A stretch of 17,452 bases of DNA from an uncultured Clostridia bacterium (GCA_947176445.1 CAMWQK010000001.1:1-17452); one strand, 5' to 3'; shown: positions 1 through 6,224, counted from the stretch's first letter. Numbers and translations are program-made. Notes: generated by a model from the letters alone, not told the origin.

Positions 1-1376
1 CGGCACACCTCCGCGAGATTATAGAGAACCGCGCCGAGCCGCTCCCGTCTGCTCTCGTCTTTTGCGAGGATCCAGGGGGTCGTCTCGTCGATGTACTTAT
101 TTGCGCGCGCAACGAGTGCAAAGATTTCCGAAAGCGCCTCGGGCGCGTTGAGCTTCTCCATTGCGGACTTGACCTTTTCGAACAGTTCCTCCGCCATCTG
201 AACGAGCTCGCCGTCCGTGCCCTCGATTTTTCCGCGCGCGGGGAGCTTGCCGCCGAAGTACTGCCCGATCATCGCCGTCGTGCGGGAGACGAGGTTGCCG
301 AGGTCGTTTGCAAGGTCGGCGTTGATGCGCGTGAGCAATTTCTCGTTGGTATACTCGCCGTCGCTACCGAAGGGGATTTCACGCAGAAGGAAGTAGCGCA
401 CCGCGTCCGCGCCGTACCGCTTTACAAGCTCGTACGGATCGGTCAGATCCTTCTTGACCGCGTCCTGCTTGCTCTTGGAGAGCTTATCGCCGCCGATGAG
501 AAGCCACCCGTGTCCGTAGATCTGCTTGGGGACGGGTTCGCCGAGCGCCATTAAGATGGCGGGCCAGATGATGGCGTGGAAGCGCACAATCTCCTTGCCG
601 ACCATGTGCAGATTTGCCGGCCAGTATTTTTTGTAGAGCGTATCGTCTTCCGAAAGGAACCCAAGCGCGGAGATGTAGTTGCTCAGCGCGTCGATCCAGA
701 CGTAGGCGCAGTGCTTCTCGTCGAAGGGGAGCGGAACGCCCCACTTCACCGTCGTGCGGGAGACGCACAGATCCTGCAATCCCGCCTTTAAGAAGTTGTT
801 TACCATCTCGTTGACGCGGGACTTGGGCTGCAAAAATTCGGGGTTGTCCTCATACAGTTTGAGAATGCGGGGCGCGTACTTGGAGAGGCGGAAGAAATAG
901 CTCTCTTCCTTTTGCAGCGTCACCTCTCTGCCGCAGTCGGGGCACTTGCCGCCCTTTAACTGCGCCTCCGTCCACATGCTCTCGCACGGGGTGCAGTAAT
1001 AGCCACTGTATTCCGACTTGTAGATATCTCCGCTCTCGTAGAGCTTCTGATAGATTTTCTGCACGCACTTGACGTGATCCTCGTCCGTCGTGCGGATAAA
1101 GCGATCGTAAGTAATATCGAGGAGCTTCCACATATCTTTGAGCTCGGCAACCAGCGGATTAATAAATTCGAGGGGCGTGATGCCGCGCTTTTGCGCCTCT
1201 TTTTCCACCTTCTGCCCGTGCTCGTCCGTTCCCGTCAGAAAGTACACATCCTCGCCGAGCATCTGATGAAAGCGTTTGAGCGCATCGCAGATGACCGTCG
1301 TATAGCAGTGCCCGATGTGCCAGTTCCCGCTCGGGTAGTAGATGGGCGTCGTGATATAATACTTTTTCTGTTCCAT
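1..1376 (-). CDS. metG: Methionine--tRNA ligase (MetRS), C-terminus cut by window edge
   Basis: Class I aminoacyl-tRNA synthetase that charges tRNA-Met with methionine in the cytosol. The first 458 residues are present; the family is usually about 640-650 residues, so the last part of the anticodon-binding region and any C-terminal tRNA-binding domain lie outside the window. Seen directly: the HIGH motif at residues 20-23, the LTGTDEHGQK block at 47-56, a zinc knuckle with Cys128, Cys131, Cys145 and Cys148, the AYVWIDALSNY block around 224-234, and a KLSKS variant of KMSKS at 298-302. The ATG at 1374-1376 is preceded by GAGGAA at a workable distance. A long leader with an unusual palindromic element separates it from its predicted promoter. 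In Bacillus subtilis the homologue metS lies just after yabC (rsmI); here accessory genes intervene. The identification is secure. Confidence 0.97.
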   Translation of the reverse strand, partial: MEQKKYYITTPIYYPSGNWHIGHCYTTVICDALKRFHQMLGEDVYFLTGTDEHGQKVEKEAQKRGITPLEFINPLVAELKDMWKLLDITYDRFIRTTDEDHVKCVQKIYQKLYESGDIYKSEYSGYYCTPCESMWTEAQLKGGKCPDCGREVTLQKEESYFFRLSKYAPRILKLYEDNPEFLQPKSRVNEMVNNFLKAGLQDLCVSRTTVKWGVPLPFDEKHCAYVWIDALSNYISALGFLSEDDTLYKKYWPANLHMVGKEIVRFHAIIWPAILMALGEPVPKQIYGHGWLLIGGDKLSKSKQDAVKKDLTDPYELVKRYGADAVRYFLLREIPFGSDGEYTNEKLLTRINADLANDLGNLVSRTTAMIGQYFGGKLPARGKIEGTDGELVQMAEELFEKVKSAMEKLNAPEALSEIFALVARANKYIDETTPWILAKDESRRERLGAVLYNLAEVC

Positions 1377-1405
1377 ATGCAAAATTCCTCGCTTTTTATT
1401 CGTAT

Positions 1406-1686
1406 AACCAGAACATTCTAAACTCGAACTCGATTTTAGGGGGCAAAATTTGCTTGATACTTCGTTAAGCTCGCTTGCCGTACCACACGGTACGCCTGCG
1501 CGACCTTGCCTTGTCTGAATCAAATTTTGTTTCCCTAAAATTGCTACGCATCCGCGGCTGCGTATTTTGAGTTGATTTGTGCGCGGCGCGACTGCGGCGT
1601 ATAGAGACATACGCCAAACGGAGCGCCGTGCGAAAAGCATTCAAAAGCCGCGCCGCGGGCGGGTTCGGATTTGGAATGCTCTGGTT
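1406..1686. repeat. Nested palindromic element, MITE-like or structured metG leader
   Basis: This 281-bp non-coding stretch is bounded by 27-bp imperfect inverted repeats (1406-1432 against 1660-1686, 22 of 27 complementary). Inside are further inverted repeats: 1433-1452 with 1521-1541 (ATTTTAGGG and CAAAATTTG against CAAATTTTG and CCCTAAAAT), hairpin 1479-1484/1489-1494 (CGTACC/GGTACG), hairpin 1545-1550/1559-1564 (TACGCA/TGCGTA), CGCGGCGCG 1582-1590 with 1649-1657, and hairpin 1596-1602/1609-1615 (GGCGTAT/ATACGCC). It fills nearly all of the space between the metG promoter and start codon, so it would be transcribed as the metG 5' leader. It may be a miniature inverted-repeat element, an intergenic repeat of the genome, or a cis-acting RNA. 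No coding region is credible here. The palindromes are certain; their meaning is not. Confidence 0.75.
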
Positions 1687-1688
1687 AA

Positions 1689-1717
1689 ATTATAACCTTT
1701 TTTCGCCGAAATGTAAA
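1689..1717 (-). promoter_or_regulatory. Predicted vegetative promoter of metG
   Basis: On the minus strand TTTACA (1712-1717) and TATAAT (1689-1694) are separated by exactly 17 bp. The predicted start is near 1682, just inside the outer arm of the palindromic element, so the transcript would begin with the 5' arm of the closing stem and have a leader of about 305 nt. No terminator hairpin lies between the acetyltransferase stop (1725) and this promoter, so read-through from upstream is also possible. Confidence 0.65.
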
Positions 1718-1724
1718 ATGCTTT

Positions 1725-2285
1725 TTATAGCGATTTCAAATAATCCTCTTTGAGGATCGCCCGAACGTCGATATCCGTCCACTCGCCCGTAGAATGTAAT
1801 TTGAACCCGTCGCGCAGCGTCCCCTCGTATTTTAGCCCGCACTTCTCCATCACTCTGCCCGACGCGGGGTTCTGAGCGGAGTGCACCGAGTAGATACGGT
1901 GAAATCCCACCTCTTCAAAGCAGAACTTGAGAACGGCTTTCAGCGTCTCCGTCATGAAGCCCTGCCCCCAGAACTTCTTTGCCATGCAATAGCCGAGCAT
2001 GCCGCTTTGACTGTGCGTGTCCACCGATGAAACGCAGATATCGCCGATGGCCCCGCCTTCATACTCCAATGCCCAGTGATAGTAATCCGCGCGCTTGTAT
2101 CCCTCTTCCGAGGCGAGAAGAAACGCCCTCGTCTCCTCGATGCTCCCGTGCGGCGTCCAGGTGAGGAACCTTGTCACTTCGCCATCGTTCGCCCAGCCGC
2201 AGAACATCTCCTCCGCGTCGCTCACGCGGAAGGGGCGGAGCGTGAGCCGCTCCGTTTGAATGACCTGACTGCCCTTGTGCAACAT
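1725..2285 (-). CDS. GNAT family N-acetyltransferase (RimJ/RimL-like)
   Basis: A 186-residue acetyl-CoA-dependent acetyltransferase of the RimJ/RimL (Acetyltransf_3) type. It shows the family opening QTERLTLRPFRVSDAEEMF (residues 10-28), a central strand region ending in GDICV, and the acetyl-CoA binding segment GYCMAKKFWGQGFMTETLKAVLKF (family pattern Y-x5-G-Q-G-x-x-T/A-E). The C-terminal NPASGRVMEKCGLKYEGTLRDG block is typical as well. The substrate cannot be told: ribosomal protein N-termini, a small molecule or an antibiotic are all used by relatives. The start at 2285 is chosen because GGGAGGT precedes it; the frame stays open upstream to 2555, but that stretch holds the promoter and an attenuator. 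It is transcribed divergently from the TIR gene. The leader suggests regulation by transcription attenuation. Confidence 0.88.
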   Translation of the reverse strand: MLHKGSQVIQTERLTLRPFRVSDAEEMFCGWANDGEVTRFLTWTPHGSIEETRAFLLASEEGYKRADYYHWALEYEGGAIGDICVSSVDTHSQSGMLGYCMAKKFWGQGFMTETLKAVLKFCFEEVGFHRIYSVHSAQNPASGRVMEKCGLKYEGTLRDGFKLHSTGEWTDIDVRAILKEDYLKSL

Positions 2286-2299
2286 AATGACCTCCCGAA

Positions 2300-2333
2300 T
2301 ATAAAAATAACGGCTCTCCCGCAGGAAAGCCGT
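2300..2333 (-). terminator. Intrinsic terminator inside the GNAT leader (attenuator)
   Basis: In the minus-strand RNA a 10-bp stem (ACGGCUUUCC, 2333-2324, with GGAGAGCCGU, 2319-2310, one G-U pair) and a 4-base loop are followed by UAUUUUUAU. It lies between the promoter and the ribosome binding site of the acetyltransferase gene, so it would stop transcription before the gene unless an alternative fold forms. Confidence 0.72.
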
Positions 2334-2382
2334 CTCAACCGTTTTTCCGTACGCGAAAACTACCGTATTCCGTTGAATACGG
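2330..2382 (-). promoter_or_regulatory. Competing anti-terminator and upstream hairpin in the GNAT leader
   Basis: Hairpin 1 is a perfect 8-bp stem, CCGUAUUC (2382-2375) with GAAUACGG (2370-2363), loop AACG. Its 5' arm extended to CCGUAUUCAAC (2382-2372) can instead pair with GUUGAGACGG (2339-2330): ten pairs, one bulged A and one G-U. That alternative takes 2330-2333, the first four bases of the terminator stem. Hairpin 1 plus terminator therefore excludes the anti-terminator and the reverse. The pairings are visible in the sequence; the switch is inferred. Confidence 0.55.
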
Positions 2383-2422
2383 GCGGCATCGCGTACATGG
2401 GTTGTGTGTTCACGTATTTCAT
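2360..2422 (-). CDS. Candidate leader peptide (uORF) of the acetyltransferase gene
   Basis: A 20-codon ORF ending in TAG (2360-2362) whose last codons form hairpin 1 of the attenuator. It would start with ATG (2420-2422) 7 nt past the -10 box, so at or next to the predicted transcription start; the message would be leaderless. It has no Shine-Dalgarno sequence. Internal ATGs at codons 9 and 12 could be alternatives. The peptide begins MKYVNTQPMYAM and ends PPVFNGIR; it resembles no family I know. Its placement, rather than its sequence, argues that it is translated: short ORFs overlapping an attenuator are well known upstream of ribosome-related resistance genes. Confidence 0.4.
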   Translation of the reverse strand: MKYVNTQPMYAMPPVFNGIR

Positions 2423-2429
2423 GGATAAT

Positions 2430-2458
2430 ATTGTACCCTCTTTTCGTGCGGTTGTCAA
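2430..2458 (-). promoter_or_regulatory. Predicted promoter of the acetyltransferase gene
   Basis: TTGACA (2453-2458) and TACAAT (2430-2435) on the minus strand, 17 bp apart: a perfect -35 box and a 5 of 6 -10 box. Transcription would start near 2423, giving a leader of about 138 nt. Confidence 0.8.
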
Positions 2459-2496
2459 CCAAACGACGGCCCTTCAAAAAATTTTTGTTTCCCGTC

Positions 2497-2525
2497 TTGA
2501 AAGCGCGGACAAAGTGTGATATAAT
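2497..2525 (+). promoter_or_regulatory. Predicted promoter of the TIR-NB-ARC gene
   Basis: TTGAAA (2497-2502) and TATAAT (2520-2525) are 17 bp apart, with TG one base before the -10 box (extended -10). An AT-rich run, AAAAAATTTTTG (2476-2487), lies just upstream and could act as an UP element. The start near 2532 leaves a short leader of about 22 nt before the ATG. Confidence 0.82.
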
Positions 2526-2553
2526 CAAGACGAAACCACACAAGGAGCATACC

Positions 2554-4836
2554 ATGTCTCAGGCATTCCCGCACTACGATGTTCTCATATCCTATTCGAC
2601 AAAGCGCAAGGAGGTCGCGGAGGACTTTGCCGCCGAACTTGGAAAAAATGGCATCCATGTCTGGATCGCGCCCTTCTCCATCCCCGCAGGCTCGCAGTAT
2701 CCCGACGAGATATTTGCCGCCATCGACAACAGCGACATGGTGCTCTTCGTGCTCTGTGAAGAATCGCTGAGTTCCAAATGGTGCGTCAACGAGCTCCGCT
2801 ACGCCATCACCCAAAATAAAAAGGTTCTGCCCGTACAGATCACCGAGGTCGAGAATCCCTACGCGCGCATGCGGGATATCAACCGCCGCCTCTCCAAGCG
2901 GCAGATCTTCGCGCTCTACCCCGAGTATCGGGCAAAGATCGACGCGCTCATCGCGCAGAGCAGGGCGCTCCTTGCGAGCAATGCAGAGAACGTCTCCCGC
3001 CCCTACCCGCGCGACAATTACGACTTCGACGAGTACGCCGAGCTGTTTGTGGGACGGGAAACGGAGATCGGGACGCTTCACGACATGCTCCTCAACAACC
3101 GCATCGTCAATCTCTACGGCATGGGCGGGATCGGAAAGACCGCGCTCATGCGCAAGTTCTTTGCCGTATACGAGGAGGCGGACGCCTACCACAGTATGCA
3201 CGTCGCCCCGTACACGGTATCGCTGCAAGACACCATCGCCGCCATTCCGTTCGCGGGATTCGACGAGGCGGAGTATCTGAAACAGCTCCCCAAGACGGGC
3301 GAGTTCTCCAAGACGCAGGCGCTATACGAGCGCAAGCTGCAATTTCTGCAACAGCTCTCCTCGGAATGTCTGCTCGTTCTCGACGGGGCGGACAACTGCA
3401 CGGAAGAGGAGCTCCGCCCATTGAGAAGCGTGGGTTGCAATCTCATTATCACCTCGCGCAAGCGGTATCAGGGCTTTTTGGGCTACGAGCTCAAAGCCAT
3501 GAACGACGACGCGCTCATAGGGCTCTTCTTCTCCTATGCACGCCTCTCTAAGACGGCAGAAGAGGAGTGCGCCGCAAAGACGCTCATCGCGCGCGCGGGC
3601 GGGCATACGCTCACCTTAAAGCTGCTCGGCTGCTATGCCTACAACATGGGCTTTACCGCTGCGGAGCTGCTCGAAGAGGACGCGCTCTCCTCGCTTGCCG
3701 AGCTCGACACAGACGAGGAAAAAATCAGCACCCTCTTCCGTTTCAGCGAGCTTGCCGCGGAGGACCTCTACGCCCTGCAAATCCTGTCCCTCTTCCCCAA
3801 CGGCATCTCCAAGGGGAAGCTGCAAAAGATCGAACGCACCGCGCTGCGCCGCCTTCCGGAGCTTGCAAAACGGGGCTGGGTGATTGCGAGCGATACTTCC
3901 TATGCGCTGCATCAGATCGTACAGCAATGTGTTCTCTCCGGCTGTGAGATGACGACGGACGCGCTCCGCCCCTTCCTCAAAACCTTTGCCGAGGTGTTTC
4001 GCAGCGTGGGCTTTGAAAACGCCGAGCTGCACCTCATCGTCCGCCGTATCTGCTCGGCAGTCAAAGGCGACGATCACCTCGCCGCGCTCCTCTTCCATCG
4101 TCTCGGCACGTTCATCGGCGACTATTCCTACGCCGACACCTTCCATATCCCGTCCGAAATTTACGAGAGCCAGAACATGAACGTCGTCGGGCGCACCAAC
4201 AGCGAGTGTGTGAGCTTTGCGGCGTTTGACGAGTGCTTCGAAATCAACGAACGCGCGCTGAAAATCGCGCAGGCGCTTCCCATTCAGGACTACGATCTGA
4301 ATGCGTTCATCATCTCGTGCATGGGCAGTGCGCGGTTCAATCAGAACAAATTTTCCGTCGCGCTCGACTATCAGAAAAGAGCGCTTGCAGAGATCGAAAA
4401 AAAGCACGAGGAAGACAACCCCGTGCTCCTCATCGTGCTGAGCCGCCTCGGGATCACCGCGCTCGAGACGGGCGACTATGCCGACACGAAGCGCGCGTTC
4501 GAGCGGTATCTGCACATTGCGAAGACCTACCATACCCGCACGGGCAGCCCCGCGATGGCACTCTTCTATCTCGGCGAGCTTGCCTATAAACAAGGCAACT
4601 TTTCGGGCGCAGAGGAATACTACCTCGCCTCCGAAAAGGAGAATCCCGACGATCCCGCAACTTCCTTTGCGCTCTCCGAACTTTGGATGCGGCTCGCCTT
4701 TTTGTGCAAGGGCAGTGCGCGAAAGAGCCGTGCCCGCGAATACTTCCTGCGCGCTCGCGGCGTCAAGGAAAAAATACTGACGGACGAAAAGGACTTCACT
4801 GCCTTTGCCGCTCGCTACGACAAGGAATTTTTATAA
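2554..4836 (+). CDS. TIR-NB-ARC-TPR protein, candidate NLR-like immune sensor
   Basis: A 760-residue three-part protein. TIR domain at about 6-140: YDVLISYS (8-15), then SSKWCVNEL with Glu80 in the place of the catalytic glutamate of NAD-cleaving TIR domains. STAND/NB-ARC NTPase at about 160-460: Walker A GMGGIGKT (189-196), Walker B LLVLD (273-277), a sensor-like arginine in IITSR (302), GGHTLTL (349-355) in place of GLPL, and an LHQ triad (452-454) in the MHD position. The C-terminal part, about 560-740, is helical with TPR-like units (NKFSVALDYQKRAL, GDYADTKRAFERYL, GNFSGAEEYY). By analogy with other TIR-STAND proteins, ligand binding to the TPRs would trigger oligomerisation and NAD+ depletion; this is inference. 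The start at 2554 has AAGGAG 7 nt upstream; the longer frame from 2404 crosses the promoter. No terminator follows before spmA. Confidence 0.9.
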   Translation: MSQAFPHYDVLISYSTKRKEVAEDFAAELGKNGIHVWIAPFSIPAGSQYPDEIFAAIDNSDMVLFVLCEESLSSKWCVNELRYAITQNKKVLPVQITEVENPYARMRDINRRLSKRQIFALYPEYRAKIDALIAQSRALLASNAENVSRPYPRDNYDFDEYAELFVGRETEIGTLHDMLLNNRIVNLYGMGGIGKTALMRKFFAVYEEADAYHSMHVAPYTVSLQDTIAAIPFAGFDEAEYLKQLPKTGEFSKTQALYERKLQFLQQLSSECLLVLDGADNCTEEELRPLRSVGCNLIITSRKRYQGFLGYELKAMNDDALIGLFFSYARLSKTAEEECAAKTLIARAGGHTLTLKLLGCYAYNMGFTAAELLEEDALSSLAELDTDEEKISTLFRFSELAAEDLYALQILSLFPNGISKGKLQKIERTALRRLPELAKRGWVIASDTSYALHQIVQQCVLSGCEMTTDALRPFLKTFAEVFRSVGFENAELHLIVRRICSAVKGDDHLAALLFHRLGTFIGDYSYADTFHIPSEIYESQNMNVVGRTNSECVSFAAFDECFEINERALKIAQALPIQDYDLNAFIISCMGSARFNQNKFSVALDYQKRALAEIEKKHEEDNPVLLIVLSRLGITALETGDYADTKRAFERYLHIAKTYHTRTGSPAMALFYLGELAYKQGNFSGAEEYYLASEKENPDDPATSFALSELWMRLAFLCKGSARKSRAREYFLRARGVKEKILTDEKDFTAFAARYDKEFL

Positions 4837-4894
4837 CCGCTGTTTGCGATAAAACGATAAGCATATCCGCATAAATCCGCTCATAGAAAAGAAT

Positions 4895-5449
4895 ATGAAC
4901 GGTATTTTTGCGGTTATTTTTTTATGTTCGGCGGGGCTGTGCCTCATTCTCGATCCTAACTGTTTTCTGCCCGCGCTTCTTTCGGGCGGGCAGAAGGCGG
5001 CGACGCTCTCGCTGTCGCTCCTTGCCGTGTACTGCGTGTGGCTGGGGTTCTTTCAGGTGCTCGCAGACTGCGGGCTCGCGGGAAAACTCTCGGGCGCACT
5101 GCACCCCCTCTCCAAACGGCTCTTCCGTTCGACGGATAAAGAGGCGACCTTTCTTGCGACCTCCAACCTCACCGCAAATCTTCTGGGGCTTCCGGGAGCT
5201 CCCACGCCGCTCGGCATCAAAGCCGTGGAAAAGTTCTGCAAGGCGGGCAATTATTACGCCGCAGACATGCTCTTCGTGCTCAATGCGACGAGTCTGCAAC
5301 TTCTCCCCACGACGGTCATTGCCCTCCGCATTGCGGCAGGCTCCGTATCCGCATACGATATTCTGCTCCCCACGCTGCTTGCGACCCTGCTCTCGACCGT
5401 GCTCGGCGCACTGCTCGTGCGGCTACTTTGCGGGAGGAAGAAGGCATGA
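4895..5449 (+). CDS. spmA: Spore maturation protein A (SpmA-like)
   Basis: A 184-residue integral membrane protein, slightly shorter than the usual 190-200. It has several hydrophobic segments (about 3-18, 36-56, 120-145, 150-175) and the family signature SNLTANLLGLPGAPTPLGIKA at about 90-110. With SpmB it makes the Gate/nucleoside-recognition domain pair that affects spore-core dehydration in Bacillus and Clostridium, though related pairs also occur in non-sporulating bacteria; the transported solute is not established. The ATG is preceded only by a weak purine run (AGAAAAGAAT). The gene begins 58 bp after the TIR gene with no obvious terminator or strong promoter between them, and overlaps spmB by ATGA. 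Confidence 0.9.
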   Translation: MNGIFAVIFLCSAGLCLILDPNCFLPALLSGGQKAATLSLSLLAVYCVWLGFFQVLADCGLAGKLSGALHPLSKRLFRSTDKEATFLATSNLTANLLGLPGAPTPLGIKAVEKFCKAGNYYAADMLFVLNATSLQLLPTTVIALRIAAGSVSAYDILLPTLLATLLSTVLGALLVRLLCGRKKA

Positions 5450-5958
5450 AATACCTCTCTCTTCTCATTCCGCTTCTCTTTATCGCCGTTCTTCTCTACG
5501 CCGCCGTGAAGAAGGTCAAGCTGTACGACAGTTTTACGGCGGGCATCAAGGGTGCGATTCCGCTCATCGTCTCTATCTTCCCCTATCTCGCCGCCATTCT
5601 AATGCTCTCCGAGCTGTTTGAACAAAGCGGGCTCTCGGCGATCCTCACGGGCACGCTGTCACCCGTATTCGATTTCTTCGGCATTCCACCCGAGCTCTCC
5701 AAACTCGTGCTCATCAAACCCTTTTCGGGCAGCGGCGCGACCGCACTTCTCTCCGAAATTTTAAGCGCGTACGGCGCGGACAGCTATATCGGACGGTGCG
5801 CGTGCGTCTGCTACGGATCGAGCGAGACGGTGTTCTATATCTCCGCCGTCTATTTTGCAGGCGTCAAATATAAAAAGCTCGCGTTGCCTGTGTGTATTGC
5901 ACTCGCCGCGAACTTTTTAACCGTCGTATTCGGCTGTCTGATCTGTCGGGTTCTCTGA
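5446..5958 (+). CDS. spmB: Spore maturation protein B (SpmB-like)
   Basis: A 170-residue membrane protein and partner of SpmA. Hydrophobic segments are at about 2-19, 38-57, 118-135 and 148-166. Family blocks are present: SFTAGIKGAIPLIVSIFPYLAAILML near the start, KPFSGSGATALLSEI in the middle, and the GSSETVFYISAVYFAGVKYKK block near the C-terminus. The ATG at 5446 is preferred to an upstream TTG at 5428 because it has GGGAGG 8 bp upstream and overlaps the spmA stop as ATGA, the sign of translational coupling. A terminator-like hairpin follows 5 bp after the stop. Confidence 0.92.
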   Translation: MKYLSLLIPLLFIAVLLYAAVKKVKLYDSFTAGIKGAIPLIVSIFPYLAAILMLSELFEQSGLSAILTGTLSPVFDFFGIPPELSKLVLIKPFSGSGATALLSEILSAYGADSYIGRCACVCYGSSETVFYISAVYFAGVKYKKLALPVCIALAANFLTVVFGCLICRVL

Positions 5959-5959
5959 C

Positions 5960-6066
5960 AAAAGTAAAACCCCCCGAAACTCGCGTTCCGAGGGGTTTTA
6001 CTATATGATAAGGGGGAAAATTGATGAGCAATTTTGTGTACAAGTCTCGTTTCACTTAACTTGTAC
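5960..6066 (-). ncRNA. Candidate small RNA of three hairpins, antisense-facing spmB
   Basis: From a predicted minus-strand promoter (6071-6100) a transcript of about 105 nt would fold as GTACAAG/CTTGTAC (6066-6060 with 6044-6038), then AAAATTG/CAATTTT (6035-6029 with 6023-6017), then the 11-bp terminator stem with TTTTG after it. No credible ORF lies on this strand. Promoter, structure and terminator in the right order make an sRNA plausible, but there is no homology support. A tiny plus-strand ORF also lies here (see rejected items). Confidence 0.35.
5963..6002. terminator. Terminator hairpin at the end of spmAB, probably two-way
   Basis: A perfect 11-bp stem, AGTAAAACCCC (5963-5973) with GGGGTTTTACT (5992-6002). 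Read on the plus strand it ends the spmAB message with the U-run inside the stem. Read on the minus strand the stem is followed by TTTTGTC, which is the better terminator tail, suggesting it also ends a minus-strand transcript. Confidence 0.75.
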
Positions 6067-6070
6067 CTGT

Positions 6071-6100
6071 ATTATAATATACGGACATAGGAAAAGTAAA
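6071..6100 (-). promoter_or_regulatory. Possible promoter of the candidate small RNA
   Basis: On the minus strand TTTACT (6095-6100) and a perfect TATAAT (6071-6076) are 18 bp apart. The -35 box matches only 4 of 6 and the surroundings are very AT-rich, so a chance match is possible. The rest of the gap to the left and right (6003-6220) holds no gene that I can support. Confidence 0.35.
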
Positions 6101-6153
6101 TAAAATAAAATGAAAAAATAAAAAAATTTTTTTCTTTTTTGTTCCTTTCAATT

Positions 6154-6214
6154 CTTGTAAAAATGTATCATGCAGAAGCACGAATTTTGTAAGTTTTTAC
6201 AAGATACAAATTCG
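6154..6214. repeat. Interlocking inverted repeats downstream of the polymerase gene
   Basis: Two inverted repeats interlock: CTTGTAAAAA (6154-6163) with TTTTTACAAG (6194-6203), and CGAATTTTGTA (6181-6191) with TACAAATTCG (6205-6214, one bulge). The 3' arm of the first lies in the loop of the second, so they would form a pseudoknot or exclude each other. They sit in a very AT-rich stretch (6100-6220) just past the polymerase terminator. No function is known to me. Confidence 0.5.
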
Positions 6215-6224
6215 GACATAAAAA

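Noticed and set aside
1377..1686. T-box or SAM riboswitch in front of metG
   Set aside because: The T-box sequence AGGGTGG-x-ACCGCG is not present and no SAM-I core was seen. There is also no terminator next to metG.
2404..2553. In-frame extension of the TIR gene upstream of 2554
   Set aside because: It crosses both divergent promoters. The ATG at 2554 has AAGGAG and the TIR domain starts directly after it.
2286..2555. In-frame N-terminal extension of the acetyltransferase to 2555 (276 residues)
   Set aside because: It runs through the promoter, the attenuator stems and the divergent TIR promoter; the shorter start at 2285 has a strong ribosome binding site and matches the family N-terminus.
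2455..3228. Long minus-strand ORF opposite the TIR gene (also 3616-4593)
   Set aside because: Both are antisense shadows of a clear TIR-NB-ARC-TPR reading frame, in the GC-rich third-position pattern that opens the opposite strand. They have no domain and no ribosome binding site.
5428..5445. TTG start of spmB 18 bp upstream
   Set aside because: The ATG at 5446 overlaps the spmA stop as ATGA and has GGGAGG at the right distance.
6024..6059. 11-codon plus-strand ORF with an AAGGGGG ribosome binding site, just past spmB
   Set aside because: It lies after the spmB terminator without a plus-strand promoter that I trust, and it coincides with the hairpins of the candidate small RNA. Too short to support.
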